A stretch of DNA of 36,787 nt from Natronohydrobacter sp. (GCA_020832555.1 JAFIEM010000027.1:1-36787), one strand, 5' to 3'; positions 8,618 through 18,937 are shown, numbered from the stretch's first letter. The notes: generated from the sequence alone by a model not told the origin. Program-made: numbers and translations.

Positions 8618-11600
8618 ATGCGTCAGGATATTTCGCTCACAGACCGTTTCGACCTCGAAAAATCGCCCGTGCTGCTGAACGGCACGCAGGCGCTCGTGCG
8701 TCTGATGCTGGCACAATCCGCGCGTGACCGCGCCGCCGGGCTGCATACCGCCGGATATGTCACCGGCTATCGCGGCTCGCCCCTCGGGGCAGTGGATCTG
8801 CAGATGACCCGCGCGAAAAAACTGCTCGACGCCGCCCAGATCCGTTTTCAGGAAGGGCTCAACGAAGACCTCGCCGCCACCGCCCTCTGGGGCAGCCAGC
8901 AGGCGGAACTGCGGGGCGAGGGCCGCTATGATGGCGTCTTCGGCCTCTGGTATGGCAAGGGTCCGGGCGTGGACCGCACCGGCGATGTGTTCCGCCACGC
9001 CAATATGGCGGGCACGTCGCCCAATGGCGGTGTCCTCGTCGCGATGGGCGATGACCATACGGGCGAATCCTCGACCGTGCTGCACCAGTCCGACTGGGCG
9101 ATGGTCGATGCCTATATCCCGGTCCTGTCGCCCGCAGGTGTGCAGGAACTGCTCGACTATGGTCATTACGGCTATGCGCTGTCGCGTTTCGCGGGTGTCT
9201 GGGTCGGCCTGAAAACCATGAAGGAAAATGTCGAGGCCACTGCCGTCGTCGATGGCAACCCGCACCGCCTGTCCTTCACCACCCCTGATTTCCCCATGCC
9301 CGAAGGCGGGCTGAACATCCGTCTGATCGACACCCCCATCGCGCAGGAAGCGCGCATGATCGACCATAAACGCTTCGCCGCCGAAGCTTTCAGCCGCGCC
9401 AACCAGATGGACAAGCGCATCTGGGGGCGGCCGGGCGCGAAGATCGGCTTCGTTGCTGCGGGCAAGAACTGGCTCGATCTGGTCCACGCACTCACGCTTC
9501 TGGGCATCACTGCCGAGGAAGCCGACCGCCTTGGCCTTACCACCTACAAGATCGGCCAGACCTTCCCGCTCGACATGACCAGCTTCCATGACTGGGCCGA
9601 GGGGCTGGAGCTGATCGTCGTCGTCGAGGAAAAGCGCAAGCTGATCGAAGTGCAGGTCAAGGAAGCCATTTTTGACGACCGCCGTGGCCGCCGCGTCTAT
9701 GGCTGGCACAAGGGCGATACCTGGGAACATGGTCGGCAGGTCGAACTTTTCCCCACCCGCTACGCGCTCGACCCGATCCTGATTGCAGAAAAGATCGGGG
9801 ATATCCTGATCGAGGAAGGCCGCGGCACCGACCGTGTGAAAGCCGGGCTCGCGATGCTCGCCGAGGCGCGGCGCGCCGATAATGCCCAGGATCTCGCCGC
9901 GCGCCTGCCCTTCTACTGCTCGGGCTGCCCGCACAACACTTCGACCAAAGTCCCCGAAGGCCACCGCGCCTATGCGGGCATCGGTTGTCACTACATGGTG
10001 CAATGGATGGACCGCCAGACCACCGGCTTCACCCAGATGGGCGGCGAAGGGGCGAACTGGATCGGCGAGGCCCCGTTCTCGACCCGCCCGCATGTGTTCC
10101 AGAACCTTGGCGACGGCACCTATAACCATTCCGGCGTGCAAGCGATCCGCGCCGCCCTCGCCGCGGGCACCAACATCACCTACAAGATCCTGTTTAACGA
10201 CGCCGTCGCCATGACCGGCGGGCAAAAGAACGAAGGCGGCCTCACGCCCGACCGGATCGCCTATGAACTGACCGCGATGGGCGTGGGCAAGATCGAGGTC
10301 GTGTTCGACGAGAAGGAAGAACCTGCCCGCGCCGATTTCCCGCGCAGCGTCGGCTGGCATCCCCGCGCCGATCTCGACCGCGTGCAACGCGATTGCGCCA
10401 CCCATCCGGGCGTGTCTGCCATCATCTATGTGCAGACCTGCGCCGCCGAAAAACGCCGCCGCCGCAAGCGCGGCCAGTTTCCAGACCCAGATCAACGTGT
10501 CTTCATCAACACGGACATCTGCGAAGGCTGCGGCGATTGCGGGGTGCAATCCAACTGCGTCTCCATCGTGCCGGTTGAAACCGAATTTGGCCGCAAACGC
10601 GCCATCGACCAATCCTCCTGCAACAAGGATTTCTCCTGCCTCAAAGGGTTCTGCCCCTCCTTCGTCACATTAGAGGGGGCAAAGGTCAAAAAATCGATAA
10701 CAGCGCGTGTCGATCTGCCAGATTTGCCGGCGCCCGTGCTGCCCGCGATCCACGGCACGCATAATATCGTCATCACCGGGGTCGGCGGCACTGGCGTCGT
10801 AACGGTGGGCGCGATCCTTGCCCAGGCCGCGCAGCTTGACGGCAAGGGCGCGGGCCTGATCGAAATGGCGGGCCTCGCGCAAAAGGGCGGCGCGGTGCAT
10901 ATCCATTGCCGCATTGCCGAAAAACCACAGGATATCAATGCGATCCGAGTTGCCGTGGGCGAGGCGCATTGCATCATCGGCGGCGATCTTGTGGTCACAG
11001 CGGGCGCGAAAACCCTTGGCCTGATGCGCAAGGGCCAGACCGGCGCGGCGGTGAATGCGCATGAAATCATCACCGGCGAATTCACCCGCAACACCGAATT
11101 CCGCATCCCCTCCGAGGATCTGAAAATCGCGCTTCAGGCCCGCTTGGGCGAGAGGTTGCGCCTGTTCGACTATTCCGATCTGGCCAAACGCCTGCTGGGT
11201 GACAGCATTTTTTCGAACATGATGGCGCTGGGCGCGGCCTGGCAGATGGGGCTGATTCCCCTTACGGAATCGTCACTCCTGCGCGCGGTAGAATTGAACG
11301 GTGCAGCGGTCGAGGGCAACAGCCGCGCCTTCGCGCTGGGGCGCTGGTCCGTCACGCACCCGGACGCCGCCGCGGACATGCTGAACGAGAAATTAATCCG
11401 AAAGCCGCTTTCACTGGATGAAAAAATCGCGGCGCGTGAGGCGCATCTGGCGCAATACCAATCGAAAAGGCTGGTTAAGAAGTTCCGCAAGCTGGTGGAT
11501 CAGGCCCCGGATGCCCGACTGAAAGACGCGATTGCAAAGGGTTATCACAAACTGCTCACCTACAAGGACGAGTATGAAGTGGCCCGCTTGCACCTTGCCA

Positions 11601-12031
11601 CCTTGCACAAAGCCCGCATGGAGTTTGATGGCGCGTTCACCCCCCGCTTCCACCTTGCCCCCCCGTTGCTGTCGCGCATGGGGCCGGATGGTCGCCCGGT
11701 GAAGCGCACATTCGGGCCGTGGATTCTCAAGGGTTTCAAACTCTTGGCCGCACTCAAGCCCCTGCGCGGCACGCCGCTCGACCCTTTCGGCTATACATCC
11801 GAGCGACGCATGGAGCGCCAGATGATCCGCGATTACGAATCCCTCATCTTGCAGATTCTGCCGAAATTAACCACTGAAAATCATGCACTTGCCGTTGAAC
11901 TGGCGGAACTCCCGCTGCAAGTGCGTGGCTTCGGTCCGGTCAAGCATCGCAATGCCGAGGCCACCGCGCGTCGCCGCGCCGAGCTTCTGGCAGCTTTCGC
12001 GGCGCCCCCAACGCGCATGGCCGCCGAATAG
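8618..12031 (+). CDS. single-chain indolepyruvate ferredoxin oxidoreductase family protein
   Basis: Very large cytoplasmic enzyme (1137 residues) of the 2-oxoacid:ferredoxin oxidoreductase superfamily. It would oxidise indolepyruvate-type aryl 2-oxoacids from aromatic amino-acid transamination to aryl-acetyl-CoA, with thiamine diphosphate and iron-sulfur clusters. Domains in order: N-terminal pyrimidine-binding part ([11 protein letters not shown] near residue 50), TPP-binding part ([12 protein letters not shown] and GDGTYNHSG, about 470-510), a ferredoxin-like cysteine block from about C635 ([13 protein letters not shown], later cysteines to about 680), and the gamma domain ([14 protein letters not shown] near 725), ending in a DUF6537-like tail. 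The start ATG at 8618 has GGGAGG 7 bases upstream; an upstream in-frame ATG at 8588 lacks one. It is divergent from lysR. Substrate specificity is inferred from the family. Confidence 0.92.
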   Translation: MRQDISLTDRFDLEKSPVLLNGTQALVRLMLAQSARDRAAGLHTAGYVTGYRGSPLGAVDLQMTRAKKLLDAAQIRFQEGLNEDLAATALWGSQQAELRGEGRYDGVFGLWYGKGPGVDRTGDVFRHANMAGTSPNGGVLVAMGDDHTGESSTVLHQSDWAMVDAYIPVLSPAGVQELLDYGHYGYALSRFAGVWVGLKTMKENVEATAVVDGNPHRLSFTTPDFPMPEGGLNIRLIDTPIAQEARMIDHKRFAAEAFSRANQMDKRIWGRPGAKIGFVAAGKNWLDLVHALTLLGITAEEADRLGLTTYKIGQTFPLDMTSFHDWAEGLELIVVVEEKRKLIEVQVKEAIFDDRRGRRVYGWHKGDTWEHGRQVELFPTRYALDPILIAEKIGDILIEEGRGTDRVKAGLAMLAEARRADNAQDLAARLPFYCSGCPHNTSTKVPEGHRAYAGIGCHYMVQWMDRQTTGFTQMGGEGANWIGEAPFSTRPHVFQNLGDGTYNHSGVQAIRAALAAGTNITYKILFNDAVAMTGGQKNEGGLTPDRIAYELTAMGVGKIEVVFDEKEEPARADFPRSVGWHPRADLDRVQRDCATHPGVSAIIYVQTCAAEKRRRRKRGQFPDPDQRVFINTDICEGCGDCGVQSNCVSIVPVETEFGRKRAIDQSSCNKDFSCLKGFCPSFVTLEGAKVKKSITARVDLPDLPAPVLPAIHGTHNIVITGVGGTGVVTVGAILAQAAQLDGKGAGLIEMAGLAQKGGAVHIHCRIAEKPQDINAIRVAVGEAHCIIGGDLVVTAGAKTLGLMRKGQTGAAVNAHEIITGEFTRNTEFRIPSEDLKIALQARLGERLRLFDYSDLAKRLLGDSIFSNMMALGAAWQMGLIPLTESSLLRAVELNGAAVEGNSRAFALGRWSVTHPDAAADMLNEKLIRKPLSLDEKIAAREAHLAQYQSKRLVKKFRKLVDQAPDARLKDAIAKGYHKLLTYKDEYEVARLHLATLHKARMEFDGAFTPRFHLAPPLLSRMGPDGRPVKRTFGPWILKGFKLLAALKPLRGTPLDPFGYTSERRMERQMIRDYESLILQILPKLTTENHALAVELAELPLQVRGFGPVKHRNAEATARRRAELLAAFAAPPTRMAAE

Positions 12032-12108
12032 GTGCAATCAGGCTGGATTTTCACCCCTCCCGGTTCTATGCAGGGCGCATAGGGGTTGCAGGACCGGAGA
12101 CAGGCAAA

Positions 12109-12921
12109 ATGGCAGTGGGCGTATTCGATTCCGGGCTGGGGGGCTTGACCGTCTTGGGGGCATTGACCGAACGCTTGCCTGAAATTCCCTTTGTTTATCT
12201 GGGGGATAACGCGCACGCCCCTTACGGTGTGCGCGATGCCGAGGATATCTTCAACCTGACCTGCGCCAATGTCGAACGGCTCTGGGAAGAAGGCTGCGAT
12301 TTGGTGATCCTTGCGTGCAACACGGCCTCTGCGGCGGCGTTGAAGCGTATGCAGGAAACCTGGGTGCCTGCCGACAAGCGGGTGCTCGGCGTGTTCGTGC
12401 CCCTGATCGAGGCGCTGACCGAGCGCCAATGGGGCGACAATTCCCCCCCGCGCGAGGTCGCTGTCAAACATGTCGCGTTGTTTGCGACGCCCGCTACCGT
12501 ATCTAGTAGGGCCTTCCAGCGCGAACTGGCGTTTCGCGCGATCGGCGTCGATGTCGAAGCCCAACCCTGCGCCGGGGTTGTGGACGCGATCGAACAAGGC
12601 GACATGCAACTTGCTGAAGCCCTGGTGCATTCCCATGTCGAATCGCTTTTGCGCCGGATGCCACGACCCGAGGCGGCCGTGCTGGGCTGCACCCACTATC
12701 CCCTTGTAGAACATGCCTTTCGTGACGCTCTGGGGCCGAATGTGGACGTCTATTCCCAGCCCAATCTGGTCGCTGCCAGCCTTGACGACTACCTCAAGCG
12801 TCGTCCTGAAATGCTGGGCGCGGGCCGCCAGAGCGCTTTCCTGACAACCGGCGATCCGGTCAATGTCTCGCGCAAGGCCACGCAATTCCTGCGACGCCAG
12901 ATCAGCTTCAAACCCGCCTGA
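12109..12921 (+). CDS. murI: glutamate racemase
   Basis: Cytoplasmic cofactor-independent racemase of 270 residues making D-glutamate for peptidoglycan. The two catalytic cysteines are both present: C70 in ACNTAS and C194 in GCTHYP. The N-terminal [12 protein letters not shown] carries the active-site D7/S8, and the [10 protein letters not shown] block follows (residues 31-40). The start ATG at 12109 has GGAGA upstream and fits the usual family N-terminus. It follows the oxidoreductase by 77 bases. A copy of the TTCATCTTGCC element starts one base after its stop codon. Confidence 0.96.
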   Translation: MAVGVFDSGLGGLTVLGALTERLPEIPFVYLGDNAHAPYGVRDAEDIFNLTCANVERLWEEGCDLVILACNTASAAALKRMQETWVPADKRVLGVFVPLIEALTERQWGDNSPPREVAVKHVALFATPATVSSRAFQRELAFRAIGVDVEAQPCAGVVDAIEQGDMQLAEALVHSHVESLLRRMPRPEAAVLGCTHYPLVEHAFRDALGPNVDVYSQPNLVAASLDDYLKRRPEMLGAGRQSAFLTTGDPVNVSRKATQFLRRQISFKPA

Positions 12922-12922
12922 C

Positions 12923-12986
12923 TTCATCTTGCCCGAAATACTCCCGCGCGGAGCGCTTGAGCGAATAGCGGCACCGCAAGGCCTTG
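12923..12986 (+). repeat. TTCATCTTGCC intergenic element, copy 1
   Basis: TTCATCTTGCCCGAAATACTC begins one base after the murI stop and is followed by short GC stems (for example GCGG-CA-CCGC). The same head occurs at 18938 and 34159, always on the plus strand right behind a stop codon. The tail here is the most degenerate of the three. The right boundary is approximate. Confidence 0.6.
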
Positions 12987-12993
12987 AAAGATA

Positions 12994-14028
12994 ATGAAAA
13001 TGAGCAAATCCATCGCCATCCTCGGGGCCTCTGGCTATACCGGCGCAGAGCTTGTCCGGCTGATCTCGACCCATCCCGACATGCGGATCACCGCGCTGAC
13101 GGGCGAGCGCAAGGCCGGCCAGCCCATGGCGCAGGTCTTTCCCTTCCTGCGCCATCTTGACTTGCCGGATCTCTGCCGGATCGAGGATGTGGATTTCAGC
13201 ACGATTGATCTCGCCTTCTGTGCGCTGCCGCACGCGACCTCGCAGGCCGTGATCAAGGATCTGCCGCGCGATCTGAAGATTGTTGATTTATCAGCAGATT
13301 TCCGGCTGCGCGATCCTGCGGCCTATGAAAAATGGTATGGCCAGCCCCATGCCGCGCCCGAGATCCAGAAGGAAGCTGTCTATGGTCTGACCGAATTCTA
13401 TCGCGATCAGATCCGAGGGGCGCGTCTGGTCGCAGGCACAGGCTGCAATGCGGCGACGGGCCAGTATATCCTGTGCCCGCTGATCGAGCCGGGGGTGATC
13501 GACCTGGACCGGATCATTCTGGATCTGAAATGTGGGGTGTCCGGTGCAGGGCGGGCGGTCAAGGAAAACTTGCTTCATGCGGAACTCTCCGAAGGCACGC
13601 AGGCCTATGCGGTGGGCGGCACCCATCGGCATCTGGGCGAATTTGATCAGGAATTCAGTGCCTTGGCGGGGCGGCCTGTGCATATCCAGTTCACGCCGCA
13701 TCTCTTGCCCATGAACCGTGGTATTCTGGCGACCGCGTGGCTCGATGGGGATGCACAGCGCATTCACGAAGTTTTGCAGGCCCGCTATTGCGCTGAATCA
13801 ATGATTTGCATGCTACCTTTTGGCACAACCCCCTCGACACATGATGTGCGCGGGTCCAATTTCGTGCATATCGGGGTTGTCGGGGATCGCATCCCCGGTC
13901 GCGCAATGGTGGTCGCAGTGCTGGATAACCTGTGCAAAGGGTCCAGCGGGCAGGCCATACAGAACGCGAACCTGATGCTGGGACTGGAGGAAACGGCAGG
14001 TCTGATGGGCGCGCCGCTCTTCCCGTGA
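12994..14028 (+). CDS. argC: N-acetyl-gamma-glutamyl-phosphate reductase
   Basis: NADPH-dependent reductase of arginine synthesis, converting N-acetylglutamyl-5-phosphate to the semialdehyde. It has 344 residues (type 1 ArgC length). Visible: the Rossmann motif [15 protein letters not shown] (about 9-23), the catalytic cysteine C151 in [11 protein letters not shown], the SGAGR block, and the conserved histidine region GGTHRHLGE. Two in-frame ATGs are possible starts (12994 and 13000); neither has a strong ribosome site, and the upstream sequence is the TTCATCTTGCC element. It precedes ccmE by 14 bases, so the two probably share a transcript, an order reported for Rhodobacter capsulatus (argC then cycJ). 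Confidence 0.95.
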   Translation: MKMSKSIAILGASGYTGAELVRLISTHPDMRITALTGERKAGQPMAQVFPFLRHLDLPDLCRIEDVDFSTIDLAFCALPHATSQAVIKDLPRDLKIVDLSADFRLRDPAAYEKWYGQPHAAPEIQKEAVYGLTEFYRDQIRGARLVAGTGCNAATGQYILCPLIEPGVIDLDRIILDLKCGVSGAGRAVKENLLHAELSEGTQAYAVGGTHRHLGEFDQEFSALAGRPVHIQFTPHLLPMNRGILATAWLDGDAQRIHEVLQARYCAESMICMLPFGTTPSTHDVRGSNFVHIGVVGDRIPGRAMVVAVLDNLCKGSSGQAIQNANLMLGLEETAGLMGAPLFP

Positions 14029-14042
14029 CGTGAGAGGAAGAC

Positions 14043-14492
14043 ATGAAGAGCCTGAAGAAAACCCGTCGGATCCAGATCATCTCCGTAGCCGCGGTAGCGC
14101 TCGCTCTGTCTACGGCCCTGATTGGCTATGCGATGCGCGACGGGATCAATTTCTTCCGCTCGCCCTCGCAGGTGCTGGCGGAACCACCGTCGCCGAATGA
14201 AGTGTTTCGCATTGGTGGTCTGGTTGAGCCGGGCTCGATTATCCGTGGTCAGTCGGATACGGTCATGTTCCGGGTGACTGACGGTCCTGCCTCGGTTGAG
14301 GTGCATTACCGCGGCATCCTGCCGGATCTGTTTTCCGAGAATGAAGGCATGGTCGGCACAGGGCGTTTCATCGACGGGGTGTTTCAGGCAAGTGAAATCC
14401 TTGCCAAGCACGACGAGACCTATATGCCGCGTGAGGTGATGGAAGCCTTGAAAGAGCAGGGCGAATGGCGCGGGCCTGATCCGCAGAGCTGA
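14043..14492 (+). CDS. ccmE: cytochrome c maturation heme chaperone CcmE
   Basis: Periplasmic, membrane-anchored heme chaperone of 149 residues (CycJ in Rhodobacter). It receives heme from CcmC and delivers it to the CcmF-CcmH ligation complex. A single N-terminal membrane anchor follows a basic start (MKSLKKTRR, then residues 11-30), and the OB-fold domain ends in the covalent heme-binding motif AKHDETYMP with H123 and Y127. The ribosome site is AGAGGAAG. It lies 14 bases behind argC. Its functional partners ccmF and ccmH are nearby but on the opposite strand, separated by an enoyl-CoA hydratase gene. Confidence 0.96.
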   Translation: MKSLKKTRRIQIISVAAVALALSTALIGYAMRDGINFFRSPSQVLAEPPSPNEVFRIGGLVEPGSIIRGQSDTVMFRVTDGPASVEVHYRGILPDLFSENEGMVGTGRFIDGVFQASEILAKHDETYMPREVMEALKEQGEWRGPDPQS

Positions 14493-14512
14493 GCCTCATG
14501 ATGCGAGCCGAG

Positions 14513-14542
14513 GTAAGGTGCGTGCTGCAGCACGCACCTTAC
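14513..14542. repeat. perfect palindrome, copy 2, probable bidirectional terminator
   Basis: A 30-base perfect palindrome with the same 14-base arms as 3372-3400 but a GC instead of a G in the centre. It lies between convergent ccmE (20 bases before) and the enoyl-CoA hydratase gene (9 bases after), close to a likely inversion end point. Confidence 0.85.
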
Positions 14543-14551
14543 GGCAGAAGT

Positions 14552-15328
14552 CTACCGGCCTTCGAACTTTGCAGGGCGCTTTTCCAGAAAGGCCATGACC
14601 CCTTCCTGAAAATCGCGGGTCTTGCCCGCTTCCGCTTGTAGCTGGGCTTCCAGTGCCAGTTGCGTGTCGAGCGGGTTCGACAGGCTCTTGCGCAAGGCTT
14701 TGCGGATATTGCGATAGGCAATCGTCGGCCCTGACGCGAGTGTCGAGGCGCGCGCCCGCCAATGGCTTTCGAACTGGCTGTCCGTCACGACCTCCCAGAT
14801 CATGCCCCAATCGGCGGCCTGCTGCGCACTTACCTTGTCAGCAAAGAGCATCGCGCCCATGGCGCGCGCAAAGCCGATCTGGCGGGGCAGGAACCAGGTG
14901 CCGCCTGCATCGGGAATCAAACCGATCCGCGTAAAGGCCTGAATGAAGCTCGCAGACTCGGTTGCGATCACCAGATCTGCGGCCAGAGCCAGATTCGCCC
15001 CTGCTCCTGCCGCACTCCCGTTCACGGCCGCGATCACCGGCACCGGCGCGTCATATATCGCGCGCAGCATGGGTTCATATTCCTCGCGCAGCGTGCGTTC
15101 CAGATCGATTTGCGCAGCATTGCCGCCATCGCCCAGATCCTGCCCGGAACAGAAGGCCCGGCCCGCACCGGTCAGCACGAGCACGCGCACCCGCGCGCCG
15201 ATATCCTTGAGCGCATGGGTCAGTTCCGCCCGCATCTGCTTGTTGAGCGCATTCATGACTTCGGGGCGGTTCAGTATGATCGTGCCGATCCCGTCGTCTT
15301 CGCGGGTCAGAAGCGTGTCGTAATCCAT
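14552..15328 (-). CDS. enoyl-CoA hydratase/isomerase, PaaG-like
   Basis: Crotonase-fold enzyme of 258 residues acting on acyl-CoA thioesters. The oxyanion-hole segments are GRAFCSGQDLGDGG (about 57-69) and NGSAAGAGANLALAAD; D140 in LIPDAGGTWFLPR is at the position of the catalytic acid of PaaG-type isomerases, rather than the two glutamates of classical hydratases. The overall sequence is closest to 2-(1,2-epoxy-1,2-dihydrophenyl)acetyl-CoA isomerase. No other phenylacetate genes are present, so the substrate is uncertain. A GGAGGG ribosome site precedes the ATG at 15328. It lies downstream of ccmF-ccmH on the same strand with a 68-base gap. Confidence 0.85.
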   Translation of the reverse strand: MDYDTLLTREDDGIGTIILNRPEVMNALNKQMRAELTHALKDIGARVRVLVLTGAGRAFCSGQDLGDGGNAAQIDLERTLREEYEPMLRAIYDAPVPVIAAVNGSAAGAGANLALAADLVIATESASFIQAFTRIGLIPDAGGTWFLPRQIGFARAMGAMLFADKVSAQQAADWGMIWEVVTDSQFESHWRARASTLASGPTIAYRNIRKALRKSLSNPLDTQLALEAQLQAEAGKTRDFQEGVMAFLEKRPAKFEGR

Positions 15329-15396
15329 CGTGGTCCCTCCGGGCTTTCCCGCGCAGAGTACCGCGCGCAGCCGTCAAGTGAAGCCCATACGGTACG

Positions 15397-15861
15397 TCAC
15401 TCCTTCAGAAGTTCACGCAACCGCGCCTCTTCTTCGGGGCTCAGACCGTCTTTGGCTGGCTCCGGTGCATTCGCGCGCTGGCGCAGATAAAGACCGGCTG
15501 ACAGGAGGGCAATCAGGAACAGAACCGGTGCTGCGATCCAGAGCAGCATATTCGCGCCTTCGGTGGTGGGGCGCAGCAACACATATTCGCCATAGCGTTC
15601 GACGATAAAGGCCAGGACTTCAGCATCACTGTCGCCTTCGACGAGCCGCTCTCTTACCAGAAGCCGCATGTCACGCGCCAGTTCCGCATTCGATTCGTCG
15701 ATCGATTCATTGCGGCAGACCAGACAGCGCAACCCCGCCGAGATATCTCGCGCGCGACTTTCCAGCGCGGGATCGTCAAGAATTTCGTCAGGCTGGACGG
15801 CGAGGGCGGGGCTGGCAAGGCTGACAGCCAGCCCGATGAGACATGCGCGGAGCCAGTTCAT
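15397..15861 (-). CDS. ccmH: cytochrome c maturation protein CcmH
   Basis: Membrane-anchored periplasmic thiol-disulfide protein of 154 residues (Ccl2 in Rhodobacter capsulatus), which reduces apocytochrome c cysteines and works with CcmF in heme ligation. An N-terminal signal sequence (residues 1 to about 21, ending SPALA) is followed by the family motif RCLVCRNESI with C46 and C49, then a membrane segment at about 105-126 and a short charged cytoplasmic tail. The start ATG at 15861 overlaps the ccmF stop as ATGA, so translation is coupled. The protein has the short form, without the TPR (CcmI-like) extension. Confidence 0.95.
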   Translation of the reverse strand: MNWLRACLIGLAVSLASPALAVQPDEILDDPALESRARDISAGLRCLVCRNESIDESNAELARDMRLLVRERLVEGDSDAEVLAFIVERYGEYVLLRPTTEGANMLLWIAAPVLFLIALLSAGLYLRQRANAPEPAKDGLSPEEEARLRELLKE

Positions 15862-17831
15862 TCTGCCGGCACCGCGTTCGGGCCCTTGCGCGCGGCCCCT
15901 GCCGCAACGCGGAAGCGCCGGTCCGTCAGGCTGAAAATACCGCCCAGCGCCATCAGGAAACACCCGAACCACAGCCAGTTTGCAAAAGGCTTGATATAGG
16001 TGCGCACGGCCCAGCCCCCATTATCCTGCGGATCGCCCAGCGTGATATACAGATCACGGTGGATCTTGTAATCGATGGCTGCTTCGGTCGTGGGCATGCC
16101 AGCAATCGGATAGAAGCGTTTTTCGGGCTGCAGCACGGTGATCAGGCGTCCATCGCGATGGGCTTCCAGCGTGCCCATGGTCGAGACATAGTTCGGCCCC
16201 TGCACACGGTCGACCGAGGTCAGGGTCAGCGTGTAGCCCCCTTTTTCGAAACTCTCGCCGATCTGGACGACGCGGATATCCTCGCTCTCCCATCCGACCA
16301 GTGCTGCCACTGCGAAGATCGACATGCCCAACCCGATATGGGCCGTGGCCTTGCCCCAATCGGCGCGCGGCAGGCGAGTCAGTCGTTTGGCGCGATGGCC
16401 AATATTGCCGCGCCCGGTCCGGGTCCAGAGATCGACCGCAGAGCCCAGCACCACCCAGAGGCCCAAGGCCAGCCCCACGGGCACCAGCGGCGAGCTGCCA
16501 GTTTGCAGCGCCCATGTCACTGCGCCCATCGCAACTGAAAATGCCGCGATGCCCCAGAGCGGTTGCATCACGCGCCCCAGATTGCCGCGTTTCCAGGGCA
16601 TCATCGCGCCGATGGGCAGAACCATGGCCAGCGCGACCATGAAAGGGGTGAAGGCGGTGTTGAAAAACGGTGGGCCGACCGAGAGCACGCGGTCAAAGAG
16701 CATTTCGGCAATCAGCGGCCACATGGTGCCGATGAAGATGACGAAAGAGGACACGGCCAGCAGGACATTGTTGATCACCAGCGCCGATTCGCGGCTGACG
16801 GTGGCGAAGACGCCCTTGGCTTCCAGCACCGGGGCGCGGAAGGCAAAGAGCGTGAGCGCGCCGCCCATGAAGGCCGCCAGGATCATAAGGATGAACACCC
16901 CGCGTTCGGGGTCCATAGCGAAGGCATGGACCGAGGTCAAAAGCCCCGAGCGCACGATGAATGTGCCCATCAGCGAGAAGCCGAAGCCGAGAATGGCCAG
17001 AAGGATGGTCCAGCTTTTCAGCGTCTCGCGTTTTTCGACCACAATGGCCGAATGCAGCAGCGCTGCCGCGAAAAGCCAGGGCATGAGTGAGGCATTTTCC
17101 ACCGGATCCCAGAACCAGAAGCCACCCCAGCCAAGCTCGTAATAGGCCCACCATGAGCCTGTCGCGATGCCGATGGTCAGAAACACCCATGCCGCCAAGG
17201 TCCAGGGCCGCACCCAGCGCCCCCAGGCCGCATCGACCCGTCCCTCGATCAGGGCGGCGATGGCGAAGCTGAACGCCATCGAGAGACCGACATAGCCGAG
17301 GTAGAGGAAAGGGGGGTGAAAGGCGAGGCCCGGATCTTGCAGCAGCGGATTCAGGTCAGTTCCGTCGAAAGGAGGAAAAGCCAGTCGCGTGAAGGGGTTC
17401 GAGGTGAAGATCGTGAAGGCCATGAAGGCCGCGGTGATCGCCGATTGCACCGCCAGAACGCGGGCTTGCAGGGTTGCAGGCAGGTTGCCCCCGAACCACG
17501 CGGCCGAGGCCCCGAAAAGCGCGAGGATCAGCACCCAGAGCAGCAGCGAGCCCTCGTGGTTTCCCCAGACGCCGGAGATCTTGTAGATCAGCGGCTTGAG
17601 CGTGTGGGAATTGTCCACCACCAGCTTGACCGAGAAATCCGACACAAGAAACGCATAGGTGAGGGCGGCATAGCTGAATCCCACCAGCAGAAACTGGACG
17701 GTGGCCATGGGATTGGCCACCACCATCCAGTCGCGCCAGCCCTTGTGCGCGCCCACCAGCGGGATGATGCTTTGCGCCAGTGCCACGGCGAAGGCCAGAA
17801 TCAGGGCGAAATGTCCAAGCTCGACGATCAT
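15858..17831 (-). CDS. ccmF: cytochrome c heme lyase subunit CcmF
   Basis: Large polytopic inner-membrane protein (657 residues; Ccl1 in Rhodobacter) that attaches heme to apocytochromes c together with CcmH. It has many hydrophobic segments and the periplasmic tryptophan-rich WWD signature GWGGFWFWDPVENASLMPWL (about 230-250); conserved histidines of the heme-handling family flank it. The start is ATG at 17831 (MIVELGHFALIL), the canonical beginning; a TTG in the same frame 30 bases upstream is less likely. The gene heads a leftward ccmF-ccmH-hydratase unit and is divergent from the MoxR gene. Confidence 0.96.
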   Translation of the reverse strand: MIVELGHFALILAFAVALAQSIIPLVGAHKGWRDWMVVANPMATVQFLLVGFSYAALTYAFLVSDFSVKLVVDNSHTLKPLIYKISGVWGNHEGSLLLWVLILALFGASAAWFGGNLPATLQARVLAVQSAITAAFMAFTIFTSNPFTRLAFPPFDGTDLNPLLQDPGLAFHPPFLYLGYVGLSMAFSFAIAALIEGRVDAAWGRWVRPWTLAAWVFLTIGIATGSWWAYYELGWGGFWFWDPVENASLMPWLFAAALLHSAIVVEKRETLKSWTILLAILGFGFSLMGTFIVRSGLLTSVHAFAMDPERGVFILMILAAFMGGALTLFAFRAPVLEAKGVFATVSRESALVINNVLLAVSSFVIFIGTMWPLIAEMLFDRVLSVGPPFFNTAFTPFMVALAMVLPIGAMMPWKRGNLGRVMQPLWGIAAFSVAMGAVTWALQTGSSPLVPVGLALGLWVVLGSAVDLWTRTGRGNIGHRAKRLTRLPRADWGKATAHIGLGMSIFAVAALVGWESEDIRVVQIGESFEKGGYTLTLTSVDRVQGPNYVSTMGTLEAHRDGRLITVLQPEKRFYPIAGMPTTEAAIDYKIHRDLYITLGDPQDNGGWAVRTYIKPFANWLWFGCFLMALGGIFSLTDRRFRVAAGAARKGPNAVPAE

Positions 17832-18035
17832 ATCTTCATTATACCCCAGACTGCTTTGCAAGAGTCCTAACGCAATTCAGCGGTCAGGCAAAGTGCGCAG
17901 GACTTGTCAGGGCGCGACCCGGCGTCACAGTTTGGCGACCGTGTCTCATTCATTGGTCGTAAGTGTCGCGACGCGGGCTTGACCCGGACCGCCGCGCGCG
18001 CCAGCCTGTCGCAACAGGCAAGGGGCGGTATCGGC

Positions 18036-18935
18036 ATGGAATTCAGCAGTATCGACGATGTGCAGAGGATGCTGGCGCAGCAATCTTACATAGCGGATCG
18101 CGCCCTTGCGACGGTTGCGTTCCTGGCCCTGCGTCTGAACCGCCCGATCTTCCTCGAAGGGGAACCCGGCACGGGCAAGACCGAGATTGCCAAGGCCATC
18201 GCCACAGCACTGGGCCGCCGCCTGATCCGGCTGCAATGTTATGAAGGGCTGGACGCGGCCTCGGCGGTTTATGAGTGGAATTTCGCGGCCCAGATGATCG
18301 CCATCCGCGCCGCAGAAGCCACTGGCGACAAGGCCGATCTGCGCGCGCAGCTTTTCGGCCCGGATTACCTGATCGAGCGCCCGCTGCTCGAAGCCATGCG
18401 CCCCCAGCCCGGAGGGGCGCCGGTCCTGCTGATCGACGAAATCGACCGCACGGATGAACCTTTTGAGGCCTTCCTTCTGGAAGCATTGTCCGATTTTCAG
18501 GTCACAATCCCTGAACTGGGCACGATCAAGGCCGCAGAGCCGCCCATCGTGATCCTGACCTCGAACCGCACACGTGAAGTGCATGACGCGCTCAAGCGCC
18601 GCTGCCTGTATCACTGGGTCGATTATCCGAATTTTACCCGCGAGCTGGAAATTCTTGCGGCCCGCGCGCCCGAAGCCTCGGACCGTTTGTCACGCGAGAT
18701 CGTGGCTTTCGTGCAGCGCCTGCGGACCGAGGATCTGTTCAAGAAACCGGGTGTTGCGGAAACCATCGACTGGGCGAAATGCCTGCTTGCGCTGGATGTG
18801 CTGGAACTCTCGCCCGAGGTGATTTCCGACACATTGGGCGCAATCCTGAAATATCAGGACGATATCGCGCGTCTGCAGGGGCTGGAGGCCAAGAAGATCC
18901 TCGACGAGGCCCGCCAGTCGCTGGAGCCTGCATGA
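18036..18935 (+). CDS. MoxR/CoxD-type AAA+ ATPase
   Basis: AAA+ ATPase of 299 residues in the MoxR group, close to CoxD, a chaperone-like protein implicated in maturing the copper-molybdenum centre of CO dehydrogenase in Oligotropha. Walker A is GEPGTGKT (42-49), Walker B LLIDEID (131-137), and a sensor-1 region ILTSNRTREVHDALKRR follows. The start ATG at 18036 is preceded by AAGGGGCGG; the frame is open upstream to about 17904 without family similarity. The gene for its VWA partner starts 77 bases after the stop. No CO dehydrogenase genes are in the window, so the client is unknown. Confidence 0.9.
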   Translation: MEFSSIDDVQRMLAQQSYIADRALATVAFLALRLNRPIFLEGEPGTGKTEIAKAIATALGRRLIRLQCYEGLDAASAVYEWNFAAQMIAIRAAEATGDKADLRAQLFGPDYLIERPLLEAMRPQPGGAPVLLIDEIDRTDEPFEAFLLEALSDFQVTIPELGTIKAAEPPIVILTSNRTREVHDALKRRCLYHWVDYPNFTRELEILAARAPEASDRLSREIVAFVQRLRTEDLFKKPGVAETIDWAKCLLALDVLELSPEVISDTLGAILKYQDDIARLQGLEAKKILDEARQSLEPA

Positions 18936-18937
18936 GT

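Noticed and set aside
8561-10612. Long open frame on the minus strand opposite the indolepyruvate oxidoreductase
   Set aside because: Antisense artefact of high-GC coding DNA; the translation has no domain pattern.
17838-17843. Perfect TATAAT on the minus strand just before ccmF
   Set aside because: It is only 6 bases from the start codon and the nearest TTG-type -35 is 12 bases away, so a normal leadered promoter is not formed.
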